From: Haloarcula rubripromontorii
Lineage (GTDB): Archaea > Halobacteriota > Halobacteria > Halobacteriales > Haloarculaceae
Reading direction: 5' to 3'
Assembly (NCBI RefSeq): GCF_001280425.1
Contig: NZ_LIUF01000002.1
Location: 806,001 to 870,000 of the forward strand
Length of the DNA: 64,000 nucleotides
The notes under the pieces were generated by a model. The model worked only from the letters and a program-made list of their open reading frames with translations. It did no database searches and was not told the origin of the DNA. Every line of letters begins with the position of its first letter. The first letter of the stretch is position 1. Shown here piece after piece: positions 26,711 through 35,304 of the stretch. A program made the translations under genes and the position numbers.

Positions 26711-26766
26711 CTGACGTAGACCACCACAGTGCGGGCAAACGCCCGCACACAGGTGGAAAACGTCAG
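26711..26766 (+). repeat. Stem element B with GTAGACC and GGTGGAAAAC boxes
   Basis: 56 nt. Outer arms CTGACGT (26711-26717) and ACGTCAG (26760-26766) pair fully; inner stem GTGCGGGC/GCCCGCAC is closed by AAAC. The boxes match copies A and C. Against copy A, the fourth arm pair changes from G-C to A-T and the inner stem is replaced by a different, fully paired one, indicating selection for structure. Confidence 0.6.
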
Positions 26767-26867
26767 TTCTGGCTGGTCTCCAGAGCACCGGCCAACGGCA
26801 TCGGGTCGCGATGACCCATCACACGACGCGCTGTGACACAAACTACAAATCCACACTCAGCACCATC

Positions 26868-27146
26868 ATGAACGCACAAAACACGCAGGAGTATCGTAGC
26901 CAACAACCAGCGGACATCGCAAACGCAGACCAGGCCCGGAATGCCGCCCCCGAGAGTGTCGAGAGCCAATCTATCAGGGTCGTCATTAGCTCGATTGCAA
27001 CGCGCCACTGCGACCACTGCGGAGCACCGATCGGAGAAAACGTCCAGTATCGAAACGTCACTACCAGAGATAGGGCTGGTAACGTCACGGAATACGCGTT
27101 CTGTAGCGTCGACTGTAAGTCCGCCCGGTTCCCGAGGCTCGACTGA
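26868..27146 (+). CDS. Small zinc-finger protein, paralogue 2 (CxxCG...FCxxxC)
   Basis: 92 residues, homologous to gene 25947-26222. It has HCDHCGAPIGENVQYRNVTTRD, then YAFCSVDCKSARFP, giving four Cys ligands spaced like a treble clef. The N-terminal 45 residues are polar and variable. Start at ATG 26868 by comparison with the paralogue; the longer frame from 26811 is rejected. No enzymatic motif is visible; a protein- or nucleic-acid-binding role is possible. It is the distal gene of the plus-strand microprotein module. Confidence 0.7.
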   Translation: MNAQNTQEYRSQQPADIANADQARNAAPESVESQSIRVVISSIATRHCDHCGAPIGENVQYRNVTTRDRAGNVTEYAFCSVDCKSARFPRLD

Positions 27147-27230
27147 TTACTTTCTGTCGCGGGACTCCGTCCGCTTACAGACCCGCTGTCTGAGCTCCCA
27201 GCGTTCCTGCGCCTGGCTGGGCAGAAACCC

Positions 27231-27845
27231 TCATGCGGACTGGCAGTCGCAGCCACTCTGTTCCAGAAACGCGACAACATCGTAGCTACGCCCACAGTCC
27301 TCACACAGCACCTGTAGTTCGTTGATGATGTTGAAATCGCCTGCCGAGATGGCGTCGTTCTTTTCTAGACTCTCGATAGTTTGCCTCGTTACAGCGGTCG
27401 TTCGCCCCCGGAGGCGCTGTACTCTGTCGATGGCACGTTCCTTCCGTTCTGCGGGTGTCTGCTCAGGTCTGGCCGCGCCCCGGTCGTTCTTGAGATAGCG
27501 ATACACCGTCTGGTGGGAGATAAAATCAGCCATCACAGATTCGATATCGACTCCACTCTGTTCGAGGCGGGAGCGTATGAGTGGGGCGTCGGCGTCGTCT
27601 TCACTGAGTGACTGATAGACCTGTTGGATATCGCCACTCAATGTCGGGGCGTCAACCCCTTCGATAGCGGTTTCGAGCACTGATTGATTGAAATAATCCG
27701 CAAGGTCGCGGGTGCTTTGTTCCTCTCCATCGTCACCAACCCATCGGCTCTCGAGTTCTGCACCCATCCCGACAAGACCGTACTTCTGAATCACGGCATC
27801 GACCTTGCTCGTTCCTCCACCGGACTGTGGGTCGTCTGTGGTCAT
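27231..27845 (-). CDS. rdfA: Rod-determining factor RdfA
   Basis: 204 residues. The N-terminal part reads KVDAVIQKYGLVGMGAELESRW, then RDLADYFNQSVLETAI (a helix-turn-helix-like segment). A middle SHQTVYRYLKNDRG follows, then a helical RxxAVTxxTIESL segment and a C-terminal Cys cluster CEDCG...CDC. This layout is that of the haloarchaeal rod-determining factor A family, needed for the rod/motile cell form in Haloferax. The start at 27845 gives the family N-terminus. Its zinc-ribbon end suggests metal binding. It is convergent with zinc-finger paralogue 2. Confidence 0.75.
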   Translation of the reverse strand: MTTDDPQSGGGTSKVDAVIQKYGLVGMGAELESRWVGDDGEEQSTRDLADYFNQSVLETAIEGVDAPTLSGDIQQVYQSLSEDDADAPLIRSRLEQSGVDIESVMADFISHQTVYRYLKNDRGAARPEQTPAERKERAIDRVQRLRGRTTAVTRQTIESLEKNDAISAGDFNIINELQVLCEDCGRSYDVVAFLEQSGCDCQSA

Positions 27846-27961
27846 GATTCGATTTACGTGGTACCCATAGTTACTAAACACTCCCGCATATCCAGAGGCC
27901 CACCGAGGTCCCGCGCACGCAGAGACCTACCAGACCCGTACTCCGGGATATGCTGGCAGAT

Positions 27962-28858
27962 TCACAAATTGACCTCCTCATCTGATCCAGCGTCAGGCTC
28001 GCGAACCCACGTCACTGGAACTGGGGATGTCCGAATGATTTTGGCGCTGACACCACCCATAGCGTACCTGCTGAAATCAGTCTGTCCGTGCGTCCCCATA
28101 ACCGCGAGATCGATCTGGTGCTCGTCGATGTAGGCACGAATCTCCTTCGACGGGGTCCCATGTTCGATGGCGGTGGTGATCGAATCAAGCGACGTTTCCT
28201 CGACTCTCTCGGTCGCCTCAGCTATAATTTCGTTCGCCCGTTCAGTCAACTCCCCTTCTTTCAGGACAGAGCGTGCATCGAGCCCGAGACCGCCGGTCTC
28301 GACAACGTGGAGCAGATGGAGTGTTGCCCCCGTCGCGTTCGCAACAGCAATCCCCTGTGTCACTGCGAGCTCCGCGCCACGGCTGCCATCTGTCGGGACG
28401 AGGACGTGCTTCGGCGGATACACGAGTGACCGATCTCTTCCGGGGTTGATCGCAACGACGGGAACCGTCGCCGTGTTGATGACCCGTTCGGTGACGCTTC
28501 CGAGGAGGATTCGTTTGATGCCACGTTGTCCGTGTGTCGGCATGACGATGCAGTCAATGTCGGACTGTTCGCTGTAGTCAAGTATCGTCTTGTGCGGGTC
28601 TCCCTGGAGGACCGTCGAGACGACTGGAACGCCCTCATCCTTCGCATACTGTGCGGCTTCCGCCACAATGCGCTCTCCTTCTGTTTCGAGAACGTCGATG
28701 ACCTCTCCACGGATCGTGGTGACACTGTCTCGGCCAGTGTCGGCGACGTTGAGGATATGTATGGTCGCCTCGTGTTCGGCTGCGATCTGTAGCGCGTATT
28801 CAAGGGCCGATTCTGCGGCGTCGCTCCCGTCAGTCGGGAACAGGATGGTGTCGTACAT
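27962..28858 (-). CDS. Tandem universal stress protein (UspA)
   Basis: 298 residues with two Usp domains. Domain 1 (1-145) begins ILFPTDGSDAAESALEYAL and contains PTHGQRGIKRILLGSVTERV. Domain 2 (about 155-298) begins VLVPTDGSRGAELAV and ends GTHGQTDFSRYAMGGVSAKIIRTSPVPV. Both keep the G-x2-G-x9-G-[ST] ATP-binding pattern, so this is probably an ATP-binding stress protein. Monocistronic. Confidence 0.88.
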   Translation of the reverse strand: MYDTILFPTDGSDAAESALEYALQIAAEHEATIHILNVADTGRDSVTTIRGEVIDVLETEGERIVAEAAQYAKDEGVPVVSTVLQGDPHKTILDYSEQSDIDCIVMPTHGQRGIKRILLGSVTERVINTATVPVVAINPGRDRSLVYPPKHVLVPTDGSRGAELAVTQGIAVANATGATLHLLHVVETGGLGLDARSVLKEGELTERANEIIAEATERVEETSLDSITTAIEHGTPSKEIRAYIDEHQIDLAVMGTHGQTDFSRYAMGGVSAKIIRTSPVPVTWVREPDAGSDEEVNL

Positions 28859-29213
28859 ACTGGGAGTCGCTTGGTTGAATCTCGGTCAGCTATCTGGGCA
28901 ACGGAGGGCGTCGCGGGGTGATTGAAGCCGGGGCTCTATTTGCACCCGTCCGTGACTGTGGCTTCTGAGCCGCTGCTGTGTCAGCGTCCGCGCAGCAAAC
29001 TGGCCGGCTCGGTGTCGTTGCAGATGCATGGTACTCCAGAGACGCTGTTCGACGACCTACACAGTGAGATCTAATAACATCTCGCCTGCGGAAGGTTCTT
29101 GCCAGCTTTGGATACTGGATGTACAGTATCGCCGTCAGGTACTCGATAGGAGTGGTGCGGTGACAGGGTGGTGTTGGCACACATTTTTACTATCCCCCCT
29201 CACGTGTTGAGAT
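28859..29213. other. Intergenic region, divergent promoters
   Basis: 355 bases between the Usp gene and the DUF211 gene. An ATTTTTAC TATA-like box at 29183-29190 lies about 27 nt before the DUF211 start. No gene or repeat is seen. Confidence 0.4.
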
Positions 29214-29504
29214 ATGGCAGCAGTCCGACGCCTTGTAATCGATGTCCTGAAACCACACGACCCACCGCTACTGACGTTCACCGACCAACTGGCCGAAATT
29301 GCGGGGGTCGATGGAGTAACATCGTCTCTGATTGAACTGGATCAGGAAGTGCAAAATGTCAAGGTCACGTTCGAAGGCGACGATCTGGATTTCGAGGCAA
29401 TCGATGAAACGATCGAACACCTCGGCGGGTCAGTGCACTCTGTGGACCAGGTTGCCTGTGGTGACGCTGTTGTCACGGATCGACGGACGTTACAGGATGG
29501 CTGA
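29214..29504 (+). CDS. DUF211 family protein
   Basis: 96 residues, a ferredoxin-like small archaeal protein: RRLVIDVLKPHDPPLLTFTDQLAEIAGVDGV near the N-terminus, then DQEVQNVKVTFEGDDLDFEAIDETIEHLGGSVHSVDQV. Family members form oligomers; their role is unknown, with metal binding suggested for homologues. The ATG is at leaderless distance from a TATA-like box. Six bases separate it from the next membrane protein gene, so the two are co-transcribed and probably act together. Confidence 0.85.
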   Translation: MAAVRRLVIDVLKPHDPPLLTFTDQLAEIAGVDGVTSSLIELDQEVQNVKVTFEGDDLDFEAIDETIEHLGGSVHSVDQVACGDAVVTDRRTLQDG

Positions 29505-29510
29505 TGCGCT

Positions 29511-30092
29511 GTGGCGTCCATTCGACAATTCTTCAGGCGACTGCTCGGAAAGGAAGACGTTCTTGCTATCTCCCGTCGGTACTTCATTTCGAACGGCTTT
29601 GACGGGACGCTCACGAGCATTGGCATCATCGTCGGCGCTGTCCTCTCTGGGGTCCCTGATGGATACACTGTGATCAAAATCGGACTGGGCGCGGCAGTTG
29701 GACTCGGGACCTCTGCGGTCTGGAGCGTGTGGGAAATCGAACGTGCCGAAACCCGGGCCGAAATCAGACGTATCGAGCAAGCGATGCTCACGGATCTTGA
29801 TGATACCCGCGTGCAGCGGAACCAGCGCGGTGCCCGATTCGTCCATGCCATTATGAGCGGCCTCGGCCCCCTTGTCGGGATTCTGATTCCGCTGACTCCG
29901 TTCCTTGTCGCAGGAACTGTCGTCACAATGGCAGAGGCGGCACTCATTGCGGTTGGCCTCGGTGTCGGTGTCTTGGGTGCGTTCGGAGCCTACATGGGTT
30001 CGATTTCGGGCCAGCAGTGGTACGTTGCCGCCGCGCGAATGGGCCTCGCCGGCGTAGTCGTGGCCGTTCTCAATCTCTTTCTCCCCGGATGA
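29511..30092 (+). CDS. VIT1/CCC1-like membrane transporter
   Basis: 193 residues with four to five hydrophobic segments. The early SRRYFISNGFDGTLTSIGIIVGAVLSG matches the first membrane helix of VIT1/CCC1 iron-manganese transporters (acidic residue in the FDG motif), followed by a charged cytoplasmic helix (ERAETRAEIRRIEQAM) and a C-terminal helical hairpin. GTG start at 29511. Coupling to a DUF211 gene recurs in archaea and suggests metal handling; the transport substrate is inferred only. Confidence 0.6.
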   Translation: MASIRQFFRRLLGKEDVLAISRRYFISNGFDGTLTSIGIIVGAVLSGVPDGYTVIKIGLGAAVGLGTSAVWSVWEIERAETRAEIRRIEQAMLTDLDDTRVQRNQRGARFVHAIMSGLGPLVGILIPLTPFLVAGTVVTMAEAALIAVGLGVGVLGAFGAYMGSISGQQWYVAAARMGLAGVVVAVLNLFLPG

Positions 30093-30167
30093 GAGACAGC
30101 GACTCTGTTTGCTCACTGGAGTACAAATCCCAACTTGCTTTCCACTGGCTGCCATACGAGATCGTAG

Positions 30168-30557
30168 ATGCGTGTAGGCTTGCGGCAGTTCAAACGGCCG
30201 TTGCGCTACGTGATGGCGATCCTGTATATTGTTGCTGGGATACTGCATTTCGTCGTCCCAGAACTATACGTCCAGATCGTGCCGCCGGTCTTGCCAGCGC
30301 CGCTTGCGCTGGTGTATCTGTCCGGCGTCGCTGAGATCGGTGTCGGGGCTGGCCTGCTGGTACCACGGACGCGCGCATACGCTGCATGGGCGACAATCGC
30401 ATTGCTCGTCGCGATCTTCCCTGCAAACGTCTACATGGCGGTCTCTATGGTCACTATCGACGGCACTGGCGGCGGCCAGCCGTCTGCACTGGTCCGCTGG
30501 GCACGGTTACCGCTTCAGGGCGTGTTGATTCTCTGGGCGTACTGGTACACCGACTGA
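30168..30557 (+). CDS. DoxX-like membrane protein
   Basis: 129 residues with four membrane helices: AILYIVAGILHFVVPELY, LALVYLSGVAEIGVGAGLLVP, AAWATIALLVAIFPANVYMAV and LQGVLILWAYW. The AGxxHFxxP pattern and the E-x-G in the second helix are typical of the DoxX/DoxD-like family. Function is unknown in haloarchaea. Confidence 0.75.
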   Translation: MRVGLRQFKRPLRYVMAILYIVAGILHFVVPELYVQIVPPVLPAPLALVYLSGVAEIGVGAGLLVPRTRAYAAWATIALLVAIFPANVYMAVSMVTIDGTGGGQPSALVRWARLPLQGVLILWAYWYTD

Positions 30558-30678
30558 GCGTGGCGACAGGCTCTCGTCCAACCACGACGAGTTCGCCACG
30601 ATACCTGAGTTGAATGAGTAGTTGGACCACGTCTCCTGACTGAACGTTTTATTAGGAAGAAGTGGGAGACGTAGCACA

Positions 30679-30834
30679 ATGGTCCTTGAATTCCTCCTCC
30701 CCGGCCTGCTCGGATTCGTGTTCGTAATGATTGCAGCCTATGCCGGCTCACTTCGGGCACTGGAAGTCTACTTCGACTCGGAGCAAGACAGTATCTTCCT
30801 CTCGGATGACTACGAACCGCCAGGTGAGCAGTAG
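30679..30834 (+). CDS. Small single-span membrane protein
   Basis: 51 codons: MVLEFLLPGLLGFVFVMIAA forms one membrane helix, followed by an acidic cytoplasmic tail ending FLSDDYEPPGEQ. A TATA-like TTTTATTA (30645-30652) is about 27-30 nt upstream, consistent with a leaderless gene. No family is recognised. Confidence 0.5.
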   Translation: MVLEFLLPGLLGFVFVMIAAYAGSLRALEVYFDSEQDSIFLSDDYEPPGEQ

Positions 30835-30975
30835 CCCCGCGGAATCAGCCACCGAATCGAGGCCTGTGCTGAAAGCTGGAGACAGCTGTTCCGACGCGCT
30901 GCTTCGTGGCAGGCCTGTGTTCAGGCGCTCTGTCGCGGAACCCGATTTAGGCGCAGCGGTCAATAGTGTCTGTAC

Positions 30976-31299
30976 TCACACCATTTTCTGCCAGGCCGGG
31001 CTCGCTTCAAGTTCTTGCATCGCTGTGCGGAGCTCTGACTGAATCGCCCCATAATATCGCTTTCGACCAACTGGTGTCTCGATGCGGATAATGGCGGTTT
31101 CGCTCGTCACCTCAAACAGCGACAGGGACCACTGTCCGGCCTGATAGGACCAGTCGCCGAGTGCTATCGTTTGCTCGTCCTGAATAGAGCGTGTACCTAA
31201 TTCCCAACTCTGGCGTGTCAAATGAGAGAGGGTGAACGGCACAACATCGGGAAGCGTGGCAGCACAGCCACTTTCACACCGGTTGTTATCTACCGCCAT
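30976..31299 (-). CDS. Hypothetical protein, 107 residues
   Basis: A small soluble protein of unknown function. The central part alternates beta strands (WSLSLFEVTSETAIIRIETP) before a C-terminal helix (IQSELRTAMQELEAS). Two Cys occur near the N-terminus (RCESGC). A TATA-like TTTTTAC (minus strand, near 31325-31331) is about 27 nt upstream of the ATG, supporting expression. Not recognised. Confidence 0.5.
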   Translation of the reverse strand: MAVDNNRCESGCAATLPDVVPFTLSHLTRQSWELGTRSIQDEQTIALGDWSYQAGQWSLSLFEVTSETAIIRIETPVGRKRYYGAIQSELRTAMQELEASPAWQKMV

Positions 31300-31504
31300 G
31301 GTGCGAAATCCGGAATCGATCAGTAAAAACGTATCTACTTTCCCGGCTCAAATCTGACGCGACGTGGAGTACTCAGTGTCGCGCAAACTGCTGTCCATTC
31401 CCAAATAGACACTTACGCTACTCATCAGCGAATAGCAGTTCACTTTGAGCGGCCATTCAACGTCGTTTTGGGCCATATACAGAGACATTCCTCGCCTGAG
31501 CCGA

Positions 31505-32869
31505 TCAGCATTCTCGGAGCCGGCCATCCACTTGGACAGTGAGGCCTTCTTGGCGAGCGTAGTCTGCAACCGTCTTGAACGGGGGTCCGAATGAATCGAC
31601 AGTTGTCTCGCGCGGAATCGGCCAGTCATCGCTGTAGACGACGTACGAGCTGGTGGCAATCCTGTACTCGCGACCGGCCTCGATAGGCTGGTCGTTGACA
31701 GCCACACTCACTAGCCGTCCAGCCTCGGTGTCGTATTCGACGGTCATCCCGCTGATGTCGCCATGCCAGAGCCGTCCGTCATCGCGGTGCGGACGGAAGG
31801 CCGCATCAAGGAGAGTTCGTAGCTGGTCACCCGAGACGTGGAGGGCCTCCACCTTGCCGCGGAAAGGGTTTACGCTGGCCATCTCGCCAGCCGTGACCTC
31901 GCCGGACAGAGGTCGCCCCTCTCGAAGGCCGCCATTATGGACAAAGGCGACATCGGCATCAGCCGCCCAGCGATAGGCGTCGGCCACGAGGTTGCCAACA
32001 CGACTCTCGCCGCGGGTACGCCGGTCGATATCCCGATAGATCGGGTCATCGACAGTGGCGACAGTCTCCAGCAGGTCGACATCGGCCAGCTGCTCGCGGG
32101 TCGTGTCGGCCATAGACTCGTCGATAGGTCCCTCGGCTGTCGAGTGTCGAGTGGCCATCGGCGGGCGATTCCCGTCGAACAGTTCGACTTCCCAGACCAC
32201 TTGCCCGTTCGCTCCGGGGCGGACAACCAGTGTTCCGTCGACGATCTCGTGGCGTTCCCTGTGGACGTGGCCCCCGAGGACTACGTCGACGCCGTCGACG
32301 GCCGCAACGGCGGTCTCGAAGTCACTCCGCAAGTGTGCGAGCACCACGAACTGATCGACAGTCTGACTGAGTTCACTGAGTGCTGTCCGCACGCTCTCGA
32401 CAGGACTGGTCACGGTCAGCTCTGACGCGCCGGTGGGAGCAATACGGGGAGTTGCAGGATCGATTACCCCGACGAATCCGACCAGTTGCCCATCTCGGTG
32501 TAGGACTGTCGTTCCGTCTAACTCAGCGATGCCAGGACTACACCCGCTCTCACTGTCGCCGTCAGTCACGTTCGCGACGATCCACTCCTGTGGACTCTCC
32601 GAGATGACGTCTAGAATGGGAGCAGTCCCGAAGTCGAAATCGTGGTTTCCTACCGTCTCCACATCGGTACTCACTGCCCGGAAAAACGGTAGCGCTTGAC
32701 GGCCTTCGCAGTAATGAGCGAGAACACCCGGGGCAGTGTTGTCGCCGGTACCAGCGACGACTGTGTCCTCTCCGTGGATCGACTGGATCGTTCCGGCGAG
32801 CTGACCCATCCGAACGGGGTCGTCACAGGCGTTCTCAATGTCAGAGTAATGGACCAACCGGACTGACAT
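31505..32869 (-). CDS. 5'-nucleotidase/2',3'-cyclic phosphodiesterase-type metallophosphoesterase
   Basis: 454 residues. The N-terminal calcineurin-like domain has modified metal motifs: HYSDIENA (D-x-E instead of D-x-H), GTGDNTAPG, GNHDFDFG, LAHL and GGHVHRE. The C-terminal 5'-nucleotidase domain contains NLVADAYRWAADADVAFVHNGGLR and NPFRGKVEALHVSGDQLRTLLD. No signal peptide is visible, so it may be cytoplasmic, unlike secreted UshA. It likely releases phosphate from nucleotides. Confidence 0.85.
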   Translation of the reverse strand: MSVRLVHYSDIENACDDPVRMGQLAGTIQSIHGEDTVVAGTGDNTAPGVLAHYCEGRQALPFFRAVSTDVETVGNHDFDFGTAPILDVISESPQEWIVANVTDGDSESGCSPGIAELDGTTVLHRDGQLVGFVGVIDPATPRIAPTGASELTVTSPVESVRTALSELSQTVDQFVVLAHLRSDFETAVAAVDGVDVVLGGHVHRERHEIVDGTLVVRPGANGQVVWEVELFDGNRPPMATRHSTAEGPIDESMADTTREQLADVDLLETVATVDDPIYRDIDRRTRGESRVGNLVADAYRWAADADVAFVHNGGLREGRPLSGEVTAGEMASVNPFRGKVEALHVSGDQLRTLLDAAFRPHRDDGRLWHGDISGMTVEYDTEAGRLVSVAVNDQPIEAGREYRIATSSYVVYSDDWPIPRETTVDSFGPPFKTVADYARQEGLTVQVDGRLREC

Positions 32870-33045
32870 CGCTCAAAGCTGATTCCAGCGACGCATGGAA
32901 ATCAATTTCGCTTGTGACTTCTCGGCAGTGAGCTGACGTTCTGGGCCGCCTCGGCGAGACCGTTCCCGTTGCTGGGCGAGATCAACTGCCCCAAAGCAAA
33001 GTAGCCTCGACCGGGGCGTCCGCCAGTTGTTCCAGTCAGAGGTCT

Positions 33046-34152
33046 CTATGTTGACTGATCGGCTAGCTCTTTGAGCTCCACCAGCCGCGGCAGTTCTGTA
33101 ACGCCGCTAAGTACGACTAAAACCGACAACGTGTTTCGGTCGGGTGTCGGCATGTCGCCACTCCGGACCTCCGGCGACTGGAGTTCCTCGGTAAGCCATC
33201 GCCGCCCGTCGGTAACGGCATCCCGAATCAGCCACGCGGGCGGCCCAGCAAACACAGCCAGGGCTCTATCGGCGGACGCCAGCTCGCACTGTGTCGTTAG
33301 TTTGCCACGCACCGCTCGGCGAAGTGTCGTCTCGACGGCGTTGTATGCCTCTATCTCGTCAACGTCGTCCGAGCTGTCACCGAGAAAACGGTTCTTGAGC
33401 TGGTCTATAACTGTCCCGGCCCCGCTCCCACTGTCCGCCTGCAGGTCCTGACTGGCGTAGCCAAGCGTTGTGAAACCAGAGTCTGAAACGGTATTGATAA
33501 TCTCGCTAGCGTCAACGACACTCTGACCGACAGTGTCGGATCCCGTCGCTTCACCTGCGGCGAATAGCGCCCCGAGCCGCGCCACAACTGTTTCGTTCAG
33601 TGTCTCGGAGGCCTCATCGACCGTCTGGCCGCTCCCGAGCCACGCTTGGTTGTCGAACAGTATCTGTCCGTCGACGGTCGATTCCAGCGCCCGGAGTGCC
33701 TGCATCGTGTTCGCGGCTGCGTCGTCGTCGCTGCCGGCGGGTAACACCGATAAACAGTAGAGTGGGGTCGAGTAAACCGCTCTGAGCGCGTCGGCAATGT
33801 GGGCTGTGGCGCCGCTGCCAGTCCCGCCTGCAAGCCCGGCCACGAGGACGATGGCGTCGATATCACTCGTTATCAGTTCGTCTATCGCCCGGCGAACTTC
33901 GCGCCGTTCGTCTTCGATGGCGGCGATAGCGCTCGCTCGGTCCCCGTTCGTTCCGGTCCCAGTTGTTTCGGAGAGCCCGAAGGCATGTCGCCGGTCGGCC
34001 GGGAGTCTTTCCAGTTCGCCGAGCGCTTCGGTGTCCGTGTCGAAGGCACAGGCTGCGCCGAGATACGGCGCTTCGCGGCGTTCGCTGTCCTGCCACAGTC
34101 GCTCAACGATTCGGCCACCGGCACCACCGATACCAACTGCCGCGACTCGCAT
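33046..34152 (-). CDS. cetZ: CetZ-type tubulin/FtsZ superfamily GTPase
   Basis: 368 residues. It begins AVGIGGAGGRIVERL (the GTP-binding start of FtsZ/CetZ) and has the tubulin signature GLAGGTGSGATAHIADAL near 108-125, then a long C-terminal activation domain. The T4 loop is GGTGSG as in all family members. The sequence departs from FtsZ and fits CetZ, haloarchaeal cytoskeletal proteins that control cell shape and motility. An RdfA gene lies 5 kb away. Which CetZ subgroup this belongs to cannot be told by eye. Confidence 0.85.
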   Translation of the reverse strand: MRVAAVGIGGAGGRIVERLWQDSERREAPYLGAACAFDTDTEALGELERLPADRRHAFGLSETTGTGTNGDRASAIAAIEDERREVRRAIDELITSDIDAIVLVAGLAGGTGSGATAHIADALRAVYSTPLYCLSVLPAGSDDDAAANTMQALRALESTVDGQILFDNQAWLGSGQTVDEASETLNETVVARLGALFAAGEATGSDTVGQSVVDASEIINTVSDSGFTTLGYASQDLQADSGSGAGTVIDQLKNRFLGDSSDDVDEIEAYNAVETTLRRAVRGKLTTQCELASADRALAVFAGPPAWLIRDAVTDGRRWLTEELQSPEVRSGDMPTPDRNTLSVLVVLSGVTELPRLVELKELADQST

Positions 34153-34571
34153 ACGTCCCGTTTCGTGTCGTCTACTATTAATAATCCGACTCAGTGCGAT
34201 ACCACCACCGGTATTGCTACGAGAAGAGTTACGGCAGAAGCTACGAAGGTGCTTCAGTAGCGCCCCACAGAAGTAATATTTGAGCGCAGTACTATCACCT
34301 ACTGTCGGAACAGAGGCCTGTCACACGACAAGCGCTGAAGAGGACCGTGGCTCACGAGCTTGCCAATGAACCAGCCGACTCTCTGTCTGTCATCGTTTCA
34401 GGCGGGTCGATAGGTGGCCTGTTTACCGGCATTGCTCTCGAAAATTATAGGCTCCGCTCTGTGTGCGGTCCTCTCGGTTCTCAAAGGGCTGGCTCGTAGA
34501 GTCTGGTGTTGGTTTCCCGCTGTGTAAGAATGGATGGGGTGTTACTTGCCTGCTTGTCTGGTAGTCAGTAT
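34153..34571. other. Intergenic region between cetZ and Usp-like gene
   Basis: 419 bases between divergent genes. AT-rich near 34170-34200, which may hold the cetZ promoter. No gene or repeat is recognised. Confidence 0.4.
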
Positions 34572-35081
34572 ATGACTCTCGTTGTGCCGTTTGACGGCTC
34601 CGAATTAGCAGAGGCAGCACTCGTCCGGGCAACGGAGTTCGGCAACGTCTTCGAAGAGGACGTGCTGGCCGTCAGTGTCGTCCGGAACGGGAATGCAGAG
34701 TACGCTCGGGAACACGACTGGATCGGGCCGAACGAAGGATTCGACTTGGAGAGCGTTGTCAGCTCACTGCACGAGCAGGTGATAGAACTGTGTCCGAGTT
34801 CCGATTTCCGACATACAGTCGTGGATCGGTACGCACCGGCCGGGTCGGTGGCGAAAGCCATCCGCAAGATGGCCAAGAGAGAAGACGCGTCAATGGTCTT
34901 TATCGGGAGTGAAAACGCCGGCCACCTCGTCACGAGTATCAGCAGTGTCGGCGGATCGATTGCCTCGGACGACGCTTACGACGTCGTCATCGTTCGCAAT
35001 TGCAATCCGTCCAAAATCGCTAAACTCAAGAATACGTCCCCACACAGGCAGTCGAAATCCGATTTTTATCTCCCGGAATAG
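34572..35081 (+). CDS. Universal stress protein-like protein
   Basis: 169 residues of one Usp-like fold: LVVPFDGSELAEAALVRATEFG, VDRYAPAGSVAKAIRKMAKREDASMVFIGSENAG. The final ATP-binding glycine pattern is degenerate (SISSVGGSIASDD), so ATP binding is doubtful. The ATG at 34572 gives the expected N-terminal strand; the frame is open further upstream (34506) but that extension is not Usp-like. Confidence 0.72.
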   Translation: MTLVVPFDGSELAEAALVRATEFGNVFEEDVLAVSVVRNGNAEYAREHDWIGPNEGFDLESVVSSLHEQVIELCPSSDFRHTVVDRYAPAGSVAKAIRKMAKREDASMVFIGSENAGHLVTSISSVGGSIASDDAYDVVIVRNCNPSKIAKLKNTSPHRQSKSDFYLPE

Positions 35082-35170
35082 GGAACGATGCCGGCCGCAC
35101 AGTATCCCGGAACCGACAGAAGGAAGGCTGATATCACAACTATTTTTGTTACCAACTGTATATCGTTAGG

Positions 35171-35304
35171 TGGGTTCTGGTCCTCGCTCCATTTCCCCTT
35201 GAATCCAATCCAGTTCATCGATTGGCCCGAGTCCAGAACCTGTCGTCGTGGATGACGACTTCGAATGGTGCGTGCACGCCACTCCCCCCGGCTGCCCACC
35301 ATTC
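35171..35304 (+). ncRNA. Putative small RNA, repeat family copy 1
   Basis: A TATA-like TATTTTTG (35141-35148) lies 23-30 nt before TGGGTTCTGG. The outer stem GGTTCTGG/CCAGAACC encloses CTCG/CGAG; then comes a GTCGTC...GACGAC hairpin and a GAATGGTG/CACCATTC hairpin (35263-35304). The same order of elements occurs at 45586 and 46164. The CTCG/CGAG pair is CCCG/CGGG in the other copies, a compensatory change. No ORF is conserved. Transcription is predicted, not shown. Confidence 0.5.

Noticed and set aside
35066-35302. Minus-strand frames across small-RNA copies 1 and 2 (35066-35302, 45520-45714) give similar translations (shared SRHPR, QSMNW, GDQNP).
   Set aside because: The similarity follows from the conserved DNA. 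Copy 3 has a stop in this frame, the compensatory stem changes fit RNA better, and promoter-like boxes support the plus strand.
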